Shown piece after piece: positions 53,749-62,410 of a stretch of DNA of 64,000 nucleotides. Origin of the DNA: Actinoplanes sp. NBC_00393. GTDB lineage: Bacteria > Actinomycetota > Actinomycetes > Mycobacteriales > Micromonosporaceae. Each line of letters opens with the position of its first letter. Positions within the stretch are counted from its first letter, which is position 1. The stretch lies in NCBI RefSeq assembly GCF_036053395.1, contig NZ_CP107942.1, forward strand, positions 4,988,501 to 5,052,500, written 5' to 3'. A program made the position numbers and the translations under genes. The notes under the pieces were generated by a model that made no database searches, was not told where the DNA came from, and worked only from the letters and a program-made list of their open reading frames with translations.

Positions 53749-54747
53749 GTGCGACCACACAGAATCGCGGTGCTGGTGATGCCCGGGGCCGCTCCCCTCG
53801 ACGTCGGGATCACCTCGCAGATCTTCGCCCCGAGGCACGGCCTGCCCTACGAGCTGCGGCACTGCTCGCTGCGGGCCGGGCCGGTCGAGGGCCGCGACGG
53901 CCTCGGATTCGTGGTCGAGGCCGGCCTCGAGGCGCTGGCCGAGGCGGACACCGTGATCGTCCCCGGGTTCCGGAACTCGACACAGCCGCTCGCCCCGGTG
54001 GTCGTCGACGCGCTGCGCGACGCCGCTTTCCGCGGCGCCCGGATGGTGTCGATCTGCGGCGGCGCGTTCGCCCTGGCCCAGGCCGGGCTGCTGGACGGCC
54101 GGCGGGCCACCACCCATTGGCAGCTGGCCCCGACGCTGGCCCGCGAGTACCCGAAGGTGCAGGTCGACGGCGGGGTGCTGTTCGTCGACGAGGGGCCGGT
54201 GCTGACCTCCGCCGGCGTGGCCGCCGGGATCGACCTGTGCCTGCACATCATCCGCCGCGACCACGGGGTAAAGGCGTCCAACGCGATCGCCCGGGTGATC
54301 GTCGCGGCGCCGTACCGCAGCGGCGGCCAGTCCCAGTACGTGCCCCGCACCCTGCCGGAACCGCTCGGCGACGTGTTCGCGGCGACCCGTGAATGGGCGC
54401 TGCGGCACCTGGCCGAGCCGCTCACCGTGGAGCGGCTGGCCCGGCACGCCCGGGTGTCGGCCCGCACGTTCGGGCGGCGGTTCGTCGAGGACACCGGGTA
54501 CACGCCGATGCAGTGGATCCTGCGGGCCCGCGTCGACCTGGCCCGGGAGCTGCTGGAGCGTACCGATCTGGGGGTGGATCAGGTGGCCGCCCGGGTCGGT
54601 GTCGGCACCGGCGCCAACCTGCGGATGCACTTCCAGCGGATCCTCGGCACGTCGCCCAGCGAGTACCGGCGCACCTTCAGTGGCGGAAACCTTGCGGAGC
54701 CTGGCGCTGCGCTGCCTGCCGGCACGGCGGTCGCCGCAGCAGAGTGA
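53749..54747 (+). CDS. GlxA-type regulator: DJ-1/PfpI domain plus AraC helix-turn-helix
   Basis: 332 residues from GTG 53749. The DJ-1/PfpI-like half (1-165) has VLVMPGAAPLDVG, VIVPGF and the elbow MVSICGGAFALAQAGLLDGRRATTHW with Cys. The AraC pair of helix-turn-helices follows (HLAEPLTVERLARHARVSARTFGRRFVEDTGYTPMQWI, and DLGVDQVAARVGVGTGANLRMHFQRILGTSPSEYRRTF). A cytoplasmic activator whose ligand is unknown. It ends 5 bp before gap and may be co-transcribed with it. Confidence 0.9.
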   Translation: MRPHRIAVLVMPGAAPLDVGITSQIFAPRHGLPYELRHCSLRAGPVEGRDGLGFVVEAGLEALAEADTVIVPGFRNSTQPLAPVVVDALRDAAFRGARMVSICGGAFALAQAGLLDGRRATTHWQLAPTLAREYPKVQVDGGVLFVDEGPVLTSAGVAAGIDLCLHIIRRDHGVKASNAIARVIVAAPYRSGGQSQYVPRTLPEPLGDVFAATREWALRHLAEPLTVERLARHARVSARTFGRRFVEDTGYTPMQWILRARVDLARELLERTDLGVDQVAARVGVGTGANLRMHFQRILGTSPSEYRRTFSGGNLAEPGAALPAGTAVAAAE

Positions 54748-54752
54748 AAGGC

Positions 54753-55760
54753 ATGACGACACGGGTAGCAATCAACGGATTCGGCCGGATCGGGCGCAAT
54801 GTCCTGCGGGCCGTGCACGAGCGGGGCGCCGGCGTCGAGATCGTCGCGATCAACGACCTGGGCGACCCGCGGACCCTGGCCCACCTGCTGCGCTACGACA
54901 GCACGCTGGGACGGTTCGCCGGACGGGTCGAGGCGTACGACGACCACCTGCAGATCGACGGCCACCGGATCGAGGTCTCGGCCGGACGTGACCCGTCCCG
55001 GCTGCGCTGGAAGGACATCGGCGTGGACGTGGCGCTGGAGTCCACCGGCCGGTTCACCGCCGCCGGCGACGCCCGGGCCCACCTCGCCGCCGGAGCCCGC
55101 AAGGTCCTGGTCAGCGCGCCGTCGAAGGGCGCCGACCTGACCATCGCGTACGGGCTGAACCACGGCGACTACGACCCGGCCCGGCACGACGTGGTCTCCA
55201 ACGCGTCGTGCACCACCAACGGGCTCGCCCCGGTCGCGTCGGTCCTGGACGACCTGGCCGGCATCGAGGTGGGGTCGATGACGACGATTCACGCGTACAC
55301 CCAGGAGCAGAACCTGCAGGACGGCCCGCACCGGGACCTGCGAAGGGCCCGCGCCGCCGGACTCAACATCGCGCCGACCACCACCGGCGCGGCCACCGCG
55401 ATCGGCACCGTGCTCCCCCGGCTCGCCGGCAAGCTGAGCGGCTACTCCGTCCGGGTGCCAGTCCCGGTCGGCTCGCTGGTCGAGCTGAACGCCCTGGTCA
55501 GCCGGGAGGTCACGGTCGAGGAGATCAACAGCGCGTTCGAGGCGGCCGCCGCCGGGCCGCTGCGCGGCATCCTCGAGTTCGCCACCGACCCGCTGGTCTC
55601 CACCGACATCACCGGCAACCCGGCCTCATCGATCTTCGACTCGCTGCTGACCGCGGCGCAGGGCCGGTTGGTCAAGGCCGTGGCCTGGTACGACAACGAG
55701 TGGGGCTTCGCGAACCGGGTGGCCGACACCCTCACCCTGCTGGGAGCCGATCTTCACTAG
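54753..55760 (+). CDS. gap: Glyceraldehyde-3-phosphate dehydrogenase
   Basis: 335 residues, usual size. NAD-binding GFGRIG (9-14), Asp35 after the second strand favouring NAD, catalytic Cys153 in SNASCTTN, catalytic His in TTIHAYTQ, and WYDNEWGFANRV at the end. Oxidises glyceraldehyde-3-phosphate in glycolysis. It sits apart from pgk and tpi, so it is probably an accessory copy. Five bp downstream of the GlxA-type regulator and 9 bp before a LacI gene. Confidence 0.95.
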   Translation: MTTRVAINGFGRIGRNVLRAVHERGAGVEIVAINDLGDPRTLAHLLRYDSTLGRFAGRVEAYDDHLQIDGHRIEVSAGRDPSRLRWKDIGVDVALESTGRFTAAGDARAHLAAGARKVLVSAPSKGADLTIAYGLNHGDYDPARHDVVSNASCTTNGLAPVASVLDDLAGIEVGSMTTIHAYTQEQNLQDGPHRDLRRARAAGLNIAPTTTGAATAIGTVLPRLAGKLSGYSVRVPVPVGSLVELNALVSREVTVEEINSAFEAAAAGPLRGILEFATDPLVSTDITGNPASSIFDSLLTAAQGRLVKAVAWYDNEWGFANRVADTLTLLGADLH

Positions 55761-55769
55761 ACTGTGCCG

Positions 55770-56783
55770 ATGGCGGTCACCCTCGCAGATGTGGCCCGGC
55801 TCGCCGGGGTCTCCCCGGCAACCGTCTCCCGCGTGATCAACGACAGTGCGAAGCGCGTCAACGAGGACCTGCGCGAGCGGGTCCTCGCTGCCGTCGCGCA
55901 GCTGCACTACGTGCCGAACGCGCACGCCCAGCACGTGGCCCGGCCCCGCAAGTCGGCGGTCGGCGTGATCGTCCACGACGTCTCGGACCCGTACTTCGCG
56001 GAGATCACCCGGGGACTGCAACGGCAGGCCGGGGCGCACGACCGGCTCCTGGTGATCTGCAACAGCTACCGGGAGCCGGAGCGGGAGTTGGCGTACGTCG
56101 CACTGCTGCGCGCCCAGCAGGTGCACGCGCTGATCCTGGCCGGCTCCGGCTACCACGACGACGCTTTCACCGAGCGGCTCAACGCCGAGCTGGGCGCGTA
56201 CCAGCAGGCCGGCGGCCGGGTCGCGGTGATCGGCCGGCACCGCCTGGTCGGCAGCGCGGTCCTGCCGGCGAACGAGGCCGGCGCCCACGCGCTCGGCCTG
56301 CGCCTGCTCGGCCTGGGCCACCGCGAGGTCGCCGTCATCGCCGGCCCGCGCTGGCTGACCACCACCACCGACCGCCTCACCGGTTTCCGCCGGGCCGCCG
56401 AGGAGCTCGGCGTCGAACTGCCACCGTCCCGCATCGTCTACACCGACTTCACCCGCGACGGCGGCGCCGTTGCCGCCGCCGAGCTGCTGGACACCGATCC
56501 CGGCCTGACCGCCCTGGTCGCGCTCAACGACTCCATGGCCGTCGGCGCCCTGGCCGCCCTGCGCGAACGCGGCGTCCGCGTTCCCGACGACATCTCGGTC
56601 ACCGGCTTCGACGACATGCCGATCGCCCGCGACGTCACCCCCAGCCTGACCACTGTGAAGCTGCCGCTCGTCGAGATGGGCGAACGCGCCATGGCGCTCG
56701 CCCTGGGCGACGACCCACACCCCCGGTCGGAACCGGCCGAAGCCACCACCATCTGGCGCGAGAGCTGCGCAAAACCCCGATAG
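55770..56783 (+). CDS. LacI-family transcriptional regulator
   Basis: 337 residues from ATG 55770 (GTG 55764 is the alternative). HTH VTLADVARLAGVSPATVSRVINDSAKRV, hinge LHYVPNAHAQHVARPRKSAVGVIV, sensor with SDPYFAEITRGLQRQA, TALVALNDSMAVGALAALRERGVRVPDDISVTGFDDMPIARDVTPSLTTVKLP. Effector not evident; the adjacent gap gene hints at a carbon-source signal. It lies 9 bp after gap. Confidence 0.9.
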   Translation: MAVTLADVARLAGVSPATVSRVINDSAKRVNEDLRERVLAAVAQLHYVPNAHAQHVARPRKSAVGVIVHDVSDPYFAEITRGLQRQAGAHDRLLVICNSYREPERELAYVALLRAQQVHALILAGSGYHDDAFTERLNAELGAYQQAGGRVAVIGRHRLVGSAVLPANEAGAHALGLRLLGLGHREVAVIAGPRWLTTTTDRLTGFRRAAEELGVELPPSRIVYTDFTRDGGAVAAAELLDTDPGLTALVALNDSMAVGALAALRERGVRVPDDISVTGFDDMPIARDVTPSLTTVKLPLVEMGERAMALALGDDPHPRSEPAEATTIWRESCAKPR

Positions 56784-57215
56784 GGTACGAGCTACGCCCC
56801 CTGCCGCACGCAAGAGGCATCCACACCTCCCGCTCGCTCCGCTCGCTCCCGCCTTTCCGCTCGCCGCCTCCCCGCTCGCCGCCTCCCCGCTCGCCGCCTC
56901 CCCGCTCGCCGCCTTCCCCAGCCGCCGCTCACTCATGCAACCGCCGGCCCATTCCACGCCTCACCGTCGGCCCAACCCATCCAGCCGCTACCCACGCATG
57001 GAATCCGGCCCCTATTACCTGCGCAGCCGGCGGCCGGCCGGGCCCAGCCGTCGACCACGCATGGAATCCGACCGCTAATACCTGCACAGCCGGCGGCCGG
57101 CCGGGCCCAGCCGTCGACCACGCCTGCAACCGTCAGCCTGTTCCATGCCTCACCGTCGGCTCGGCCCGGCCGGCCGCCGGCCGCGCAGGTAATCGCCGCG
57201 CCTAGGCGGTGCCGG
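56784..57215. repeat. Noncoding spacer of tandem repeats
   Basis: 432 bp without a credible gene. Four 15-bp units cgctcgccgcctccc run at 56858-56917. A 63-bp unit beginning cacgcatggaatccg is repeated at 56993-57055 and 57056-57118, with a partial third copy from 57119. A second shared block, tgcaaccg followed by ttcca and gcctcaccgtcggc, occurs near 56935 and near 57124. The 63-bp period gives repeated short frames on the minus strand; these look accidental. Confidence 0.7.
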
Positions 57216-57782
57216 TCACGTCGTCAGGTGGGTGCGTTCCCCGTCGTGGTCGAGGATCGTGATCACCTCGGCCGGCCCGCCGCGGGCGCCGAAAGCGTGC
57301 GGGATCATCGTGGAGAAGGCGGCCGCCTGACCGGCCTCGACGAGGACCGTCCGGTCGCCGAGCAACAGCTCGACAGTGCCGGACAGCACCGTGAACCAGT
57401 CCCGTCCCGGGTGCACCCGCATCGCCTCCGGGTCGCGTGACGGCGGCCGGGTCAGCCGGATCCGCGCCACCGTCATCCCCTTGCCGCCCGGCGCGTGGCT
57501 GAGCACCCAGGTGGTGATCCCCCGCTCCGGATGATGGTGCGGCTTGATCACCACGGCCTCGTCGCCGGTTTCCACGAGCTCGTCGAGGCTCGCGCCGAGC
57601 GCGCGGGCGATCGCGGTGAGCTGGTCCAGCCCGATCCGCCGGTGGCCGGTCTCGATCCGGCTGAGCGTGGAGGCGCTGAGATAGCAGCGGGCCGCGAGCT
57701 CGTCGAGGGACCAGCCCTTGGCGATCCGCAGTCCCCGGATCCGAGCCCGGACCAGGGCGTCCACTTCAGCGTCTTGCGTCAT
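57216..57782 (-). CDS. XRE-family regulator with C-terminal cupin domain
   Basis: 188 residues from ATG 57782. HTH_3 domain (about 9-65: ARIRGLRIAKGWSLDELAARCYLSASTLSRIETGHRRIGLDQL), then a cupin (about 105-185: RDWFTVLSGTVELLLGDRTVLVEAGQAAAFSTMIPHAF). HHHPERG lies before the cupin. Such proteins repress or activate one or few genes on binding a small molecule. It diverges from the methyltransferase gene, with an inverted repeat over its own start. Confidence 0.9.
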   Translation of the reverse strand: MTQDAEVDALVRARIRGLRIAKGWSLDELAARCYLSASTLSRIETGHRRIGLDQLTAIARALGASLDELVETGDEAVVIKPHHHPERGITTWVLSHAPGGKGMTVARIRLTRPPSRDPEAMRVHPGRDWFTVLSGTVELLLGDRTVLVEAGQAAAFSTMIPHAFGARGGPAEVITILDHDGERTHLTT

Positions 57783-57789
57783 ACGCAAG
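57773..57789. promoter_or_regulatory. Probable operator of the XRE regulator
   Basis: Inverted repeat cttgcg-N5-cgcaag overlaps the start codon of the XRE gene and lies 41 bp before the methyltransferase ATG; another cgcaag occurs at 57805-57810. The position fits autorepression and control of the divergent gene. Confidence 0.5.
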
Positions 57790-57829
57790 ATTGTATGCGC
57801 CTGCCGCAAGTCAGTCGTACAGTCGAGCC

Positions 57830-58663
57830 ATGGCACACGAACACCACCACCACGGGCACACCGGTCACGACCACGGGCACGCGCACGGCGACTCCGGCCT
57901 GCCGGAGCTGCTCGACCTGGACGCCGAGGTGTCCGCGGCCCAGTTCGCCGAGCTGACCACGCGGGTCGCCGACCTCGCCGGTGACCACCCCGTCCGGCAC
58001 ATCGTGGACCTGGGCAGCGGGACCGGCAGCGGCACGTTCGCGCTGCTCCGGCAGTTCCCCACGGCGACGGCCACCGCCGTGGACACCTCCGACGACATGC
58101 TGCGCCACCTGACCGGGAGCGCACACCGGCACGGCCTGGCGCAGCGGATCACACCACTGCGCGCCGACCTGGACGAGAAGTGGCCCGACGTGGACCCCGC
58201 CGACCTGGTGTGGGCGTCCTCCTCCATGCACCACATGGCCGATCCGGACCGCGTACTTCGGGAGATCCGCGCCGCGCTGCGGCCCGGCGGCCTCCTGGTC
58301 ATGATCGAGATGGAGCACATGCCGCGGTTCCTGCCGCCGGGCGCCGAAGGCGGCCTGGAGGATCGCTGCCACGCCCTCGCGGAACAGATCCGCAACGAGC
58401 ACCTGCCGCACATCGGCTCGGACTGGAACACGCGCCTGGCCGCCGCCGGCCTCACCGTCCGCGAGCAGCGCACCCTCGACGTCGAGCTGACCGCGCCGCT
58501 GCCGGCCGCCGCCGTCCGGTACGCCCGGGCAGCCCTGCAGCGGTTCCGGTCCGACCGGCTCAGCCCGGCCGACCAGGCCGCCCTGGACCGGGTCCTGGCC
58601 TCCCTCGACCACCGCGACGACCTGACCGTGCGCAGCACGCGGGACGTCTGGATCGCCGGCTGA
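57830..58663 (+). CDS. SAM-dependent methyltransferase with histidine-rich N-terminus
   Basis: 277 residues from ATG 57830. The first 20 residues are a metal-chelating stretch with 11 His (MAHEHHHHGHTGHDHGHAHG). A class I fold follows: VDLGSGTGSGTFALL (SAM motif I), AVDTSDDML, LVWASSSMHHMADPDRVLREIRAALRPGGLLVMIE. The His-rich head is like those of metal chaperones and may sense Ni, Zn or Cu. Substrate unknown. Divergent from the XRE-cupin regulator, which is the likely controller. Confidence 0.88.
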   Translation: MAHEHHHHGHTGHDHGHAHGDSGLPELLDLDAEVSAAQFAELTTRVADLAGDHPVRHIVDLGSGTGSGTFALLRQFPTATATAVDTSDDMLRHLTGSAHRHGLAQRITPLRADLDEKWPDVDPADLVWASSSMHHMADPDRVLREIRAALRPGGLLVMIEMEHMPRFLPPGAEGGLEDRCHALAEQIRNEHLPHIGSDWNTRLAAAGLTVREQRTLDVELTAPLPAAAVRYARAALQRFRSDRLSPADQAALDRVLASLDHRDDLTVRSTRDVWIAG

Positions 58664-58706
58664 GGCGGGGTTGCCGGGCGCAGACGCACCCGGCATGATC
58701 CCGCGC

Positions 58707-59147
58707 ATGCTCGGAACCGATGAGAGATACCGTGGCAACGCCGACCAGGCCTGCGGCTGCTGCAACGGCGCCAGCCGCCGGACCTGGTGCATGGTGACGC
58801 GCGACGGCGCGCCGTACGCGGTGTTCTTCGCGTCCTGCTACGACCACGGCGGCGAGCGCGAGTCGTGGATCGACGTCGTCTTCGGGACGTGGGGTGAGGG
58901 CGCGCACGACGACCACCTCACGTTCGGCTGCCGGTTCGGCCCGGTCCAGGGCAACCCGCTGCCGGCGGCCACCGCTGTCGACGCGGCCTCGGTGGCCCCG
59001 GACAGCCCGATGTTCGGCCACAAACTCAGCCGGGCGGAGGCGCTGGCCCACCCGCGGGTGCGCGAGTTCTGGGACGTCGTCGACTTCGTGGTCGGCGCGG
59101 ACCCCCTCGTGCACCCGCATCACTACGGGCACGCGTACCAGCCCTAG
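58707..59147 (+). CDS. Small protein of unknown function
   Basis: 146 residues from ATG 58707 (ATG 58695 possible). Soluble. Conserved-looking CGCCNGASRRTWCMVTRDG and FFASCYDHGGERESWIDVVFGTWGEG, then an acidic patch with several His. The Cys pattern could bind metal. Stop codon overlaps that of the convergent gene (shared ctag). Confidence 0.65.
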   Translation: MLGTDERYRGNADQACGCCNGASRRTWCMVTRDGAPYAVFFASCYDHGGERESWIDVVFGTWGEGAHDDHLTFGCRFGPVQGNPLPAATAVDAASVAPDSPMFGHKLSRAEALAHPRVREFWDVVDFVVGADPLVHPHHYGHAYQP

Positions 59148-60967
59148 CTCACCGGCGCTGCGGCCCGCTCCTCCACCGTGGCCTTGATCCGGTCGGCCTG
59201 CACCCGGCTCTTCACCCCGGTCAGGGACTGCACCCGGTACCGGCTGAGGCGCCCGGTGCTCCGCAGGACGTCGTCGAGCTGCGGGCCGTACACCTCAAGG
59301 ATCTCCTCGTCCGAAGCTCCCCGTCCGCTCTGCGGGCGGGGCAGCAGATGCTGCCATTCCTCGGCGCTGCCCGGCCCGCTCTGACCGCCCAGCGCGAGCA
59401 GATAGTCGGCCACGAACCCGCGGATCGTCACGTCGTCCAGGCGCGGCGCGCTGGGCGCGAGCAACTCGGCCAGCTCCCGCGGATCCCGCGGCTCACCCTG
59501 GCCGATCTCCTCCTCGAGGGCGCTGCGCAGCGCTTCGAGGCCCGCCAGCCAGGCGGGCGAACCCTTCGGCGCGAGGGCGGGCTCCGGCAGGAGATCACGC
59601 CAGGGGTACGCCGCCTCGCCGTGCTCGCCGCTCAGCTCCCGGACGTAGTCGATGACGAACGCGCGCACGACGCCCTCGCCGAGCTCCGGAACCTTCGGCG
59701 CCAAGGTGCGGGCCAGTTCGGTGACCTGCAGATAGCTCATCTCCAGGAGCTCGTCCGGGGTGGACTCGCGGGCCAGGAGCCGGCTCAGGTTCTGCACCGC
59801 CAGCCGCCACCACGGCGACCCGACGATGCTCACTGCGGGTCGCGCCCCGGTCGGGGTCGAGGCCCACGAGGGCACGGCCGGGGCCGCCGGCGAGACCGGC
59901 GCGACAGCCGTCACGGGCGCGTTCCCGGCCTCGTCCTCGGCGGGCCGGCGCGGCGCGGGCACGTCCAGGGCGCTTGTCACGACGGCCTCCGGCATCGTCT
60001 CCGGCTCGGTCGCCACCGGCTGCACCGGCTGCATGAACTGGACCGGCTGGACCATCGGCACCGCCGGTGCCGGGTCCTCCCGGTCCGGGGTCTCCACCGG
60101 CGCGGCCACGACCGGCTCGGCCTTCTCCCCCGTGGGCAGCAGGGCCGGCGCCGGAGCGACGAACCGCTCGCCGCCCGGCACCAGCAGGTCCATCACGCGC
60201 TGGATCCGGGCGAGCTGCTCGACCACGTCCTGCACGACCGGCTCCCCCGCGGTGCGGGCATCCTTGAGCAGCCGGGACCGCCACCACGACTTCGGCCAGC
60301 GGGCGCCACTCACCCGGTGGTGGTTGACGACCATCCGGCGTACCTGCCGTTCCGCCGCCATCCGCACCAGGTCGGGGTCGTCGTCCGGGATCAGCCAGCC
60401 CCAGCGCTCGGCTAGCCGGCGCGGGCTGTAGGCGAACCGGCCGCGCCGCACCCGCTGCCCGGCCGCGGTCAGCGCCGCCCACCACATCAGGAAGATCACG
60501 CACGGTACGGCCAGACGCAGCAGTTTCTCGGTGCCGGTGACCGCGTTGCTCGCCACGATGATGCCGGAGATCGCCGCGATCAGGGCGGCGATCCAGAGCA
60601 TCGGCCCGGGGTGACCCGGCGTGACGATCTTTCCGTCCGGCCCGTACACCGTGGTCCGCCGATACTGCTCGGCGGCCAGCGAGGTCGCGGTCAGGAAGCA
60701 GATCTCGAAGACCGCGAAGACCAGTACGGCGAACACCTTCGGCAGCTTGAGCTGGTCGATCGCGATGACCCACATGCCCTCGGCGTTGAGCAGCAGCGCC
60801 AGGTTCATGCTGAACGCCAGGGCGATCGGGCGCAGCGGCTTACGCGACCGTTTCGCCCAGATGCCCAGCCCGACGAGGGCGATCAGGCCGGCCAGGCCGG
60901 CGGCGAGCATGAGCAGGGCGGCGTAGTCGCGCCAGAAGTCCGCGATCAGATCGTTGTACTGCTTCAC
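59144..60967 (-). CDS. Membrane protein with DUF2637/Spd-like helices and C-terminal helical repeats
   Basis: 607 residues from GTG, overlapping the RHH gene by 4 bp (GTGA). Residues 1-165 contain about four helices (AALLMLAAGLAGLIALVGLGIWA, FAVLVFAVFEICFLTATSL, MLWIAALIAAISGIIVAS) like membrane proteins of actinomycete plasmid and integrative elements. A Pro/Val linker leads to two homologous units: ELARTLAPKVPELGEGVVRAFVIDYVRELSG and ELAELLAPSAPRLDDVTIRGFVADYLLALGG, each followed by W..LLP. It ends in an HTH-like SRYRVQSLTGVKSRVQADRI. No known family is certain. Confidence 0.7.
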   Translation of the reverse strand: MKQYNDLIADFWRDYAALLMLAAGLAGLIALVGLGIWAKRSRKPLRPIALAFSMNLALLLNAEGMWVIAIDQLKLPKVFAVLVFAVFEICFLTATSLAAEQYRRTTVYGPDGKIVTPGHPGPMLWIAALIAAISGIIVASNAVTGTEKLLRLAVPCVIFLMWWAALTAAGQRVRRGRFAYSPRRLAERWGWLIPDDDPDLVRMAAERQVRRMVVNHHRVSGARWPKSWWRSRLLKDARTAGEPVVQDVVEQLARIQRVMDLLVPGGERFVAPAPALLPTGEKAEPVVAAPVETPDREDPAPAVPMVQPVQFMQPVQPVATEPETMPEAVVTSALDVPAPRRPAEDEAGNAPVTAVAPVSPAAPAVPSWASTPTGARPAVSIVGSPWWRLAVQNLSRLLARESTPDELLEMSYLQVTELARTLAPKVPELGEGVVRAFVIDYVRELSGEHGEAAYPWRDLLPEPALAPKGSPAWLAGLEALRSALEEEIGQGEPRDPRELAELLAPSAPRLDDVTIRGFVADYLLALGGQSGPGSAEEWQHLLPRPQSGRGASDEEILEVYGPQLDDVLRSTGRLSRYRVQSLTGVKSRVQADRIKATVEERAAAPVS

Positions 60968-61368
60968 GCGGGAACGCCTTTCGACACGGCGGGGAGGAAC
61001 TCGTCGAGCGCGGTCGCGATCAACGCGGATCGGTTGCCGGCGGTGTGCCGGGTGGCGAGGCTGTCGATGACGGCGAGGTTGGCGGGATTCGGGCGGATCG
61101 ACACCTGCACCTGGTCCTCGGAGTGCTGCCGGCGGCCCGTACGCTGCGCCACGAAGATGCCGTCCGCGACCGCCGCCGGCCCACTGACCGCGACCAGGTC
61201 ACCGAGCCGATCGTGGGTGGCGTTGAGCGCGTCGAAGACGAGCTGGGTGTGCGACCGCCCGGTCGCCGCGGCGTGCGCACGAAGCCGCGAACGCAGGCTC
61301 ACCGACAGGTAGACCACGACGCTGCCGCCGGCTCGGACGGCATCTGTCCCGGTGTGGGCGAACGGCAC
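60964..61368 (-). CDS. Tandem ribbon-helix-helix DNA-binding protein
   Basis: 134 residues from GTG 61368 with gagaggaag upstream. Two RHH units in one chain: residues 17-54 (VVVYLSVSLRSRLRAHAAATGRSHTQLVFDAL) and 86-126 (VQVSIRPNPANLAVIDSLATRH...SALIATALDEFL). A single chain could therefore act like an RHH dimer. It precedes and overlaps the membrane protein gene, and a 34-bp inverted repeat lies 91 bp upstream. Such pairs occur in partition, transfer and toxin control systems. Confidence 0.78.
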   Translation of the reverse strand: MPFAHTGTDAVRAGGSVVVYLSVSLRSRLRAHAAATGRSHTQLVFDALNATHDRLGDLVAVSGPAAVADGIFVAQRTGRRQHSEDQVQVSIRPNPANLAVIDSLATRHTAGNRSALIATALDEFLPAVSKGVPA

Positions 61369-61458
61369 GACAGCTTCCTCTCTACGGCTCCTGCTGGCGG
61401 GCTTTCTACCACGCCGGTGTTACACGGTCGTGGAGGCGCGCGTGCCACAAGCGATCCA

Positions 61459-61492
61459 GGAGGCTATCGGATAGCACTATCCGATAGCCTCC
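61459..61492. promoter_or_regulatory. 34-bp perfect inverted repeat, likely RHH operator
   Basis: 16-bp arms (61459-61474 and 61477-61492) with a 2-bp centre; each arm holds ctatcNgatag, itself a palindrome, so there are two 11-bp sites 13 bp apart. It lies between the divergent RHH and coiled-coil genes. The arrangement suits cooperative RHH binding; a terminator is unlikely between divergent starts. Confidence 0.65.
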
Positions 61493-61657
61493 CGCCCCAC
61501 CCATCCGCCCTCATCACCAGCCCGGACCCCTCGGCTGGCGCTGAGAGCTGCTTCCCGAGCCCCGAAACGACGCTCAGCGCCGGCCCGGGTGGCGGGGACG
61601 CGGCGATCACCATACGGTCGGCACTGGCGATGATCGAGTTGGCGGGGAGGCGTGCGG

Positions 61658-62392
61658 GTGCCGGGCTGGGTAGGTGTGGTCCTGGTGATCGCGGCCGTGG
61701 TGGCGGTTGCGCTGGGCGGTTCGGCGATCTTGGCGAGCCGATGGGCGCGGACCCGGCCGGGCGCTCGGGCCGCACCGGCTGCCGCGGGGACAGGCGACGC
61801 GACCGGCCAGGCTGCACCGGACGGGCTCACCGGTCTGGCGGCAGTCGGGCTGACGAGCCAGGTGGTAAACGGGCCGCCGGGCCCGGCGGCGGACGATCTG
61901 GCCGGGCGGGCGGCGGACGCGGAGGCGGTCCGGGCGGCGGCGGAGCGGGCGGTCGCTGCCGCTGACCAGGCGCGGGAGCGGGCCGAGGACGCGGCGGGCC
62001 GGCGAGATCTGGCCGAGAAGCGGTACCTGGACGCGAAGTGGGAGGCACGGGCGTCGGCAGCGGATGAGTCGCAGCGGCTGGTCCAGCGGGCGGCGCTGGA
62101 CGCCTACCGGCGTGGGGAGCTGACCGTGGCCCAGCTCAACGGCATCTGGCAGCACACCGGTTCCGGCGCCGAGCCGCCCGTCGATCCCGAGGTGCGGGCC
62201 GCTCTGCTGGAGTATCAGCAGGCGATGACCGAGTCGGCGCAGGTCAGCCGGGAAGCGCACGTCGCCGAGGTGGCCGCGGAGGTGCTGGCCGAAGAGGTTC
62301 ACATCGCCGAGCAGGACGTGCTGGCCGCGCAGGAGGAGGCCCGGCCGGGCCTGGACGCCCTGCTCAGCCGCCCGGAACCCGGCAGGGCCTGA
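61658..62392 (+). CDS. Single-pass membrane coiled-coil protein
   Basis: 244 residues from GTG 61658, 7 nt after ggggagg (GTG 61652 is too close to it). One N-terminal helix VGVVLVIAAVVAVALGGSAILA; then long helices rich in Ala/Glu/Arg (DLAGRAADAEAVRAAAERAVAAADQARERAEDAAGRRDLAEKRY and HVAEVAAEVLAEEVHIAEQDVL), a likely coiled coil. It has no recognised domain. Divergent from the RHH gene across the 34-bp palindrome, so perhaps of the same system. Confidence 0.75.
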   Translation: MPGWVGVVLVIAAVVAVALGGSAILASRWARTRPGARAAPAAAGTGDATGQAAPDGLTGLAAVGLTSQVVNGPPGPAADDLAGRAADAEAVRAAAERAVAAADQARERAEDAAGRRDLAEKRYLDAKWEARASAADESQRLVQRAALDAYRRGELTVAQLNGIWQHTGSGAEPPVDPEVRAALLEYQQAMTESAQVSREAHVAEVAAEVLAEEVHIAEQDVLAAQEEARPGLDALLSRPEPGRA

Positions 62393-62410
62393 ACCGAGAG
62401 CGGCGCTGGG

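Noticed and set aside
56929..57129. 66-codon repeated minus-strand frame
   Set aside because: Arises from a 63-bp noncoding repeat; no ribosome site and no recognisable family, so not called as a gene.
61459..61492. Palindrome as a transcription terminator
   Set aside because: It lies between two divergent genes, has no T tract, and contains two smaller palindromic sites; an operator fits better.
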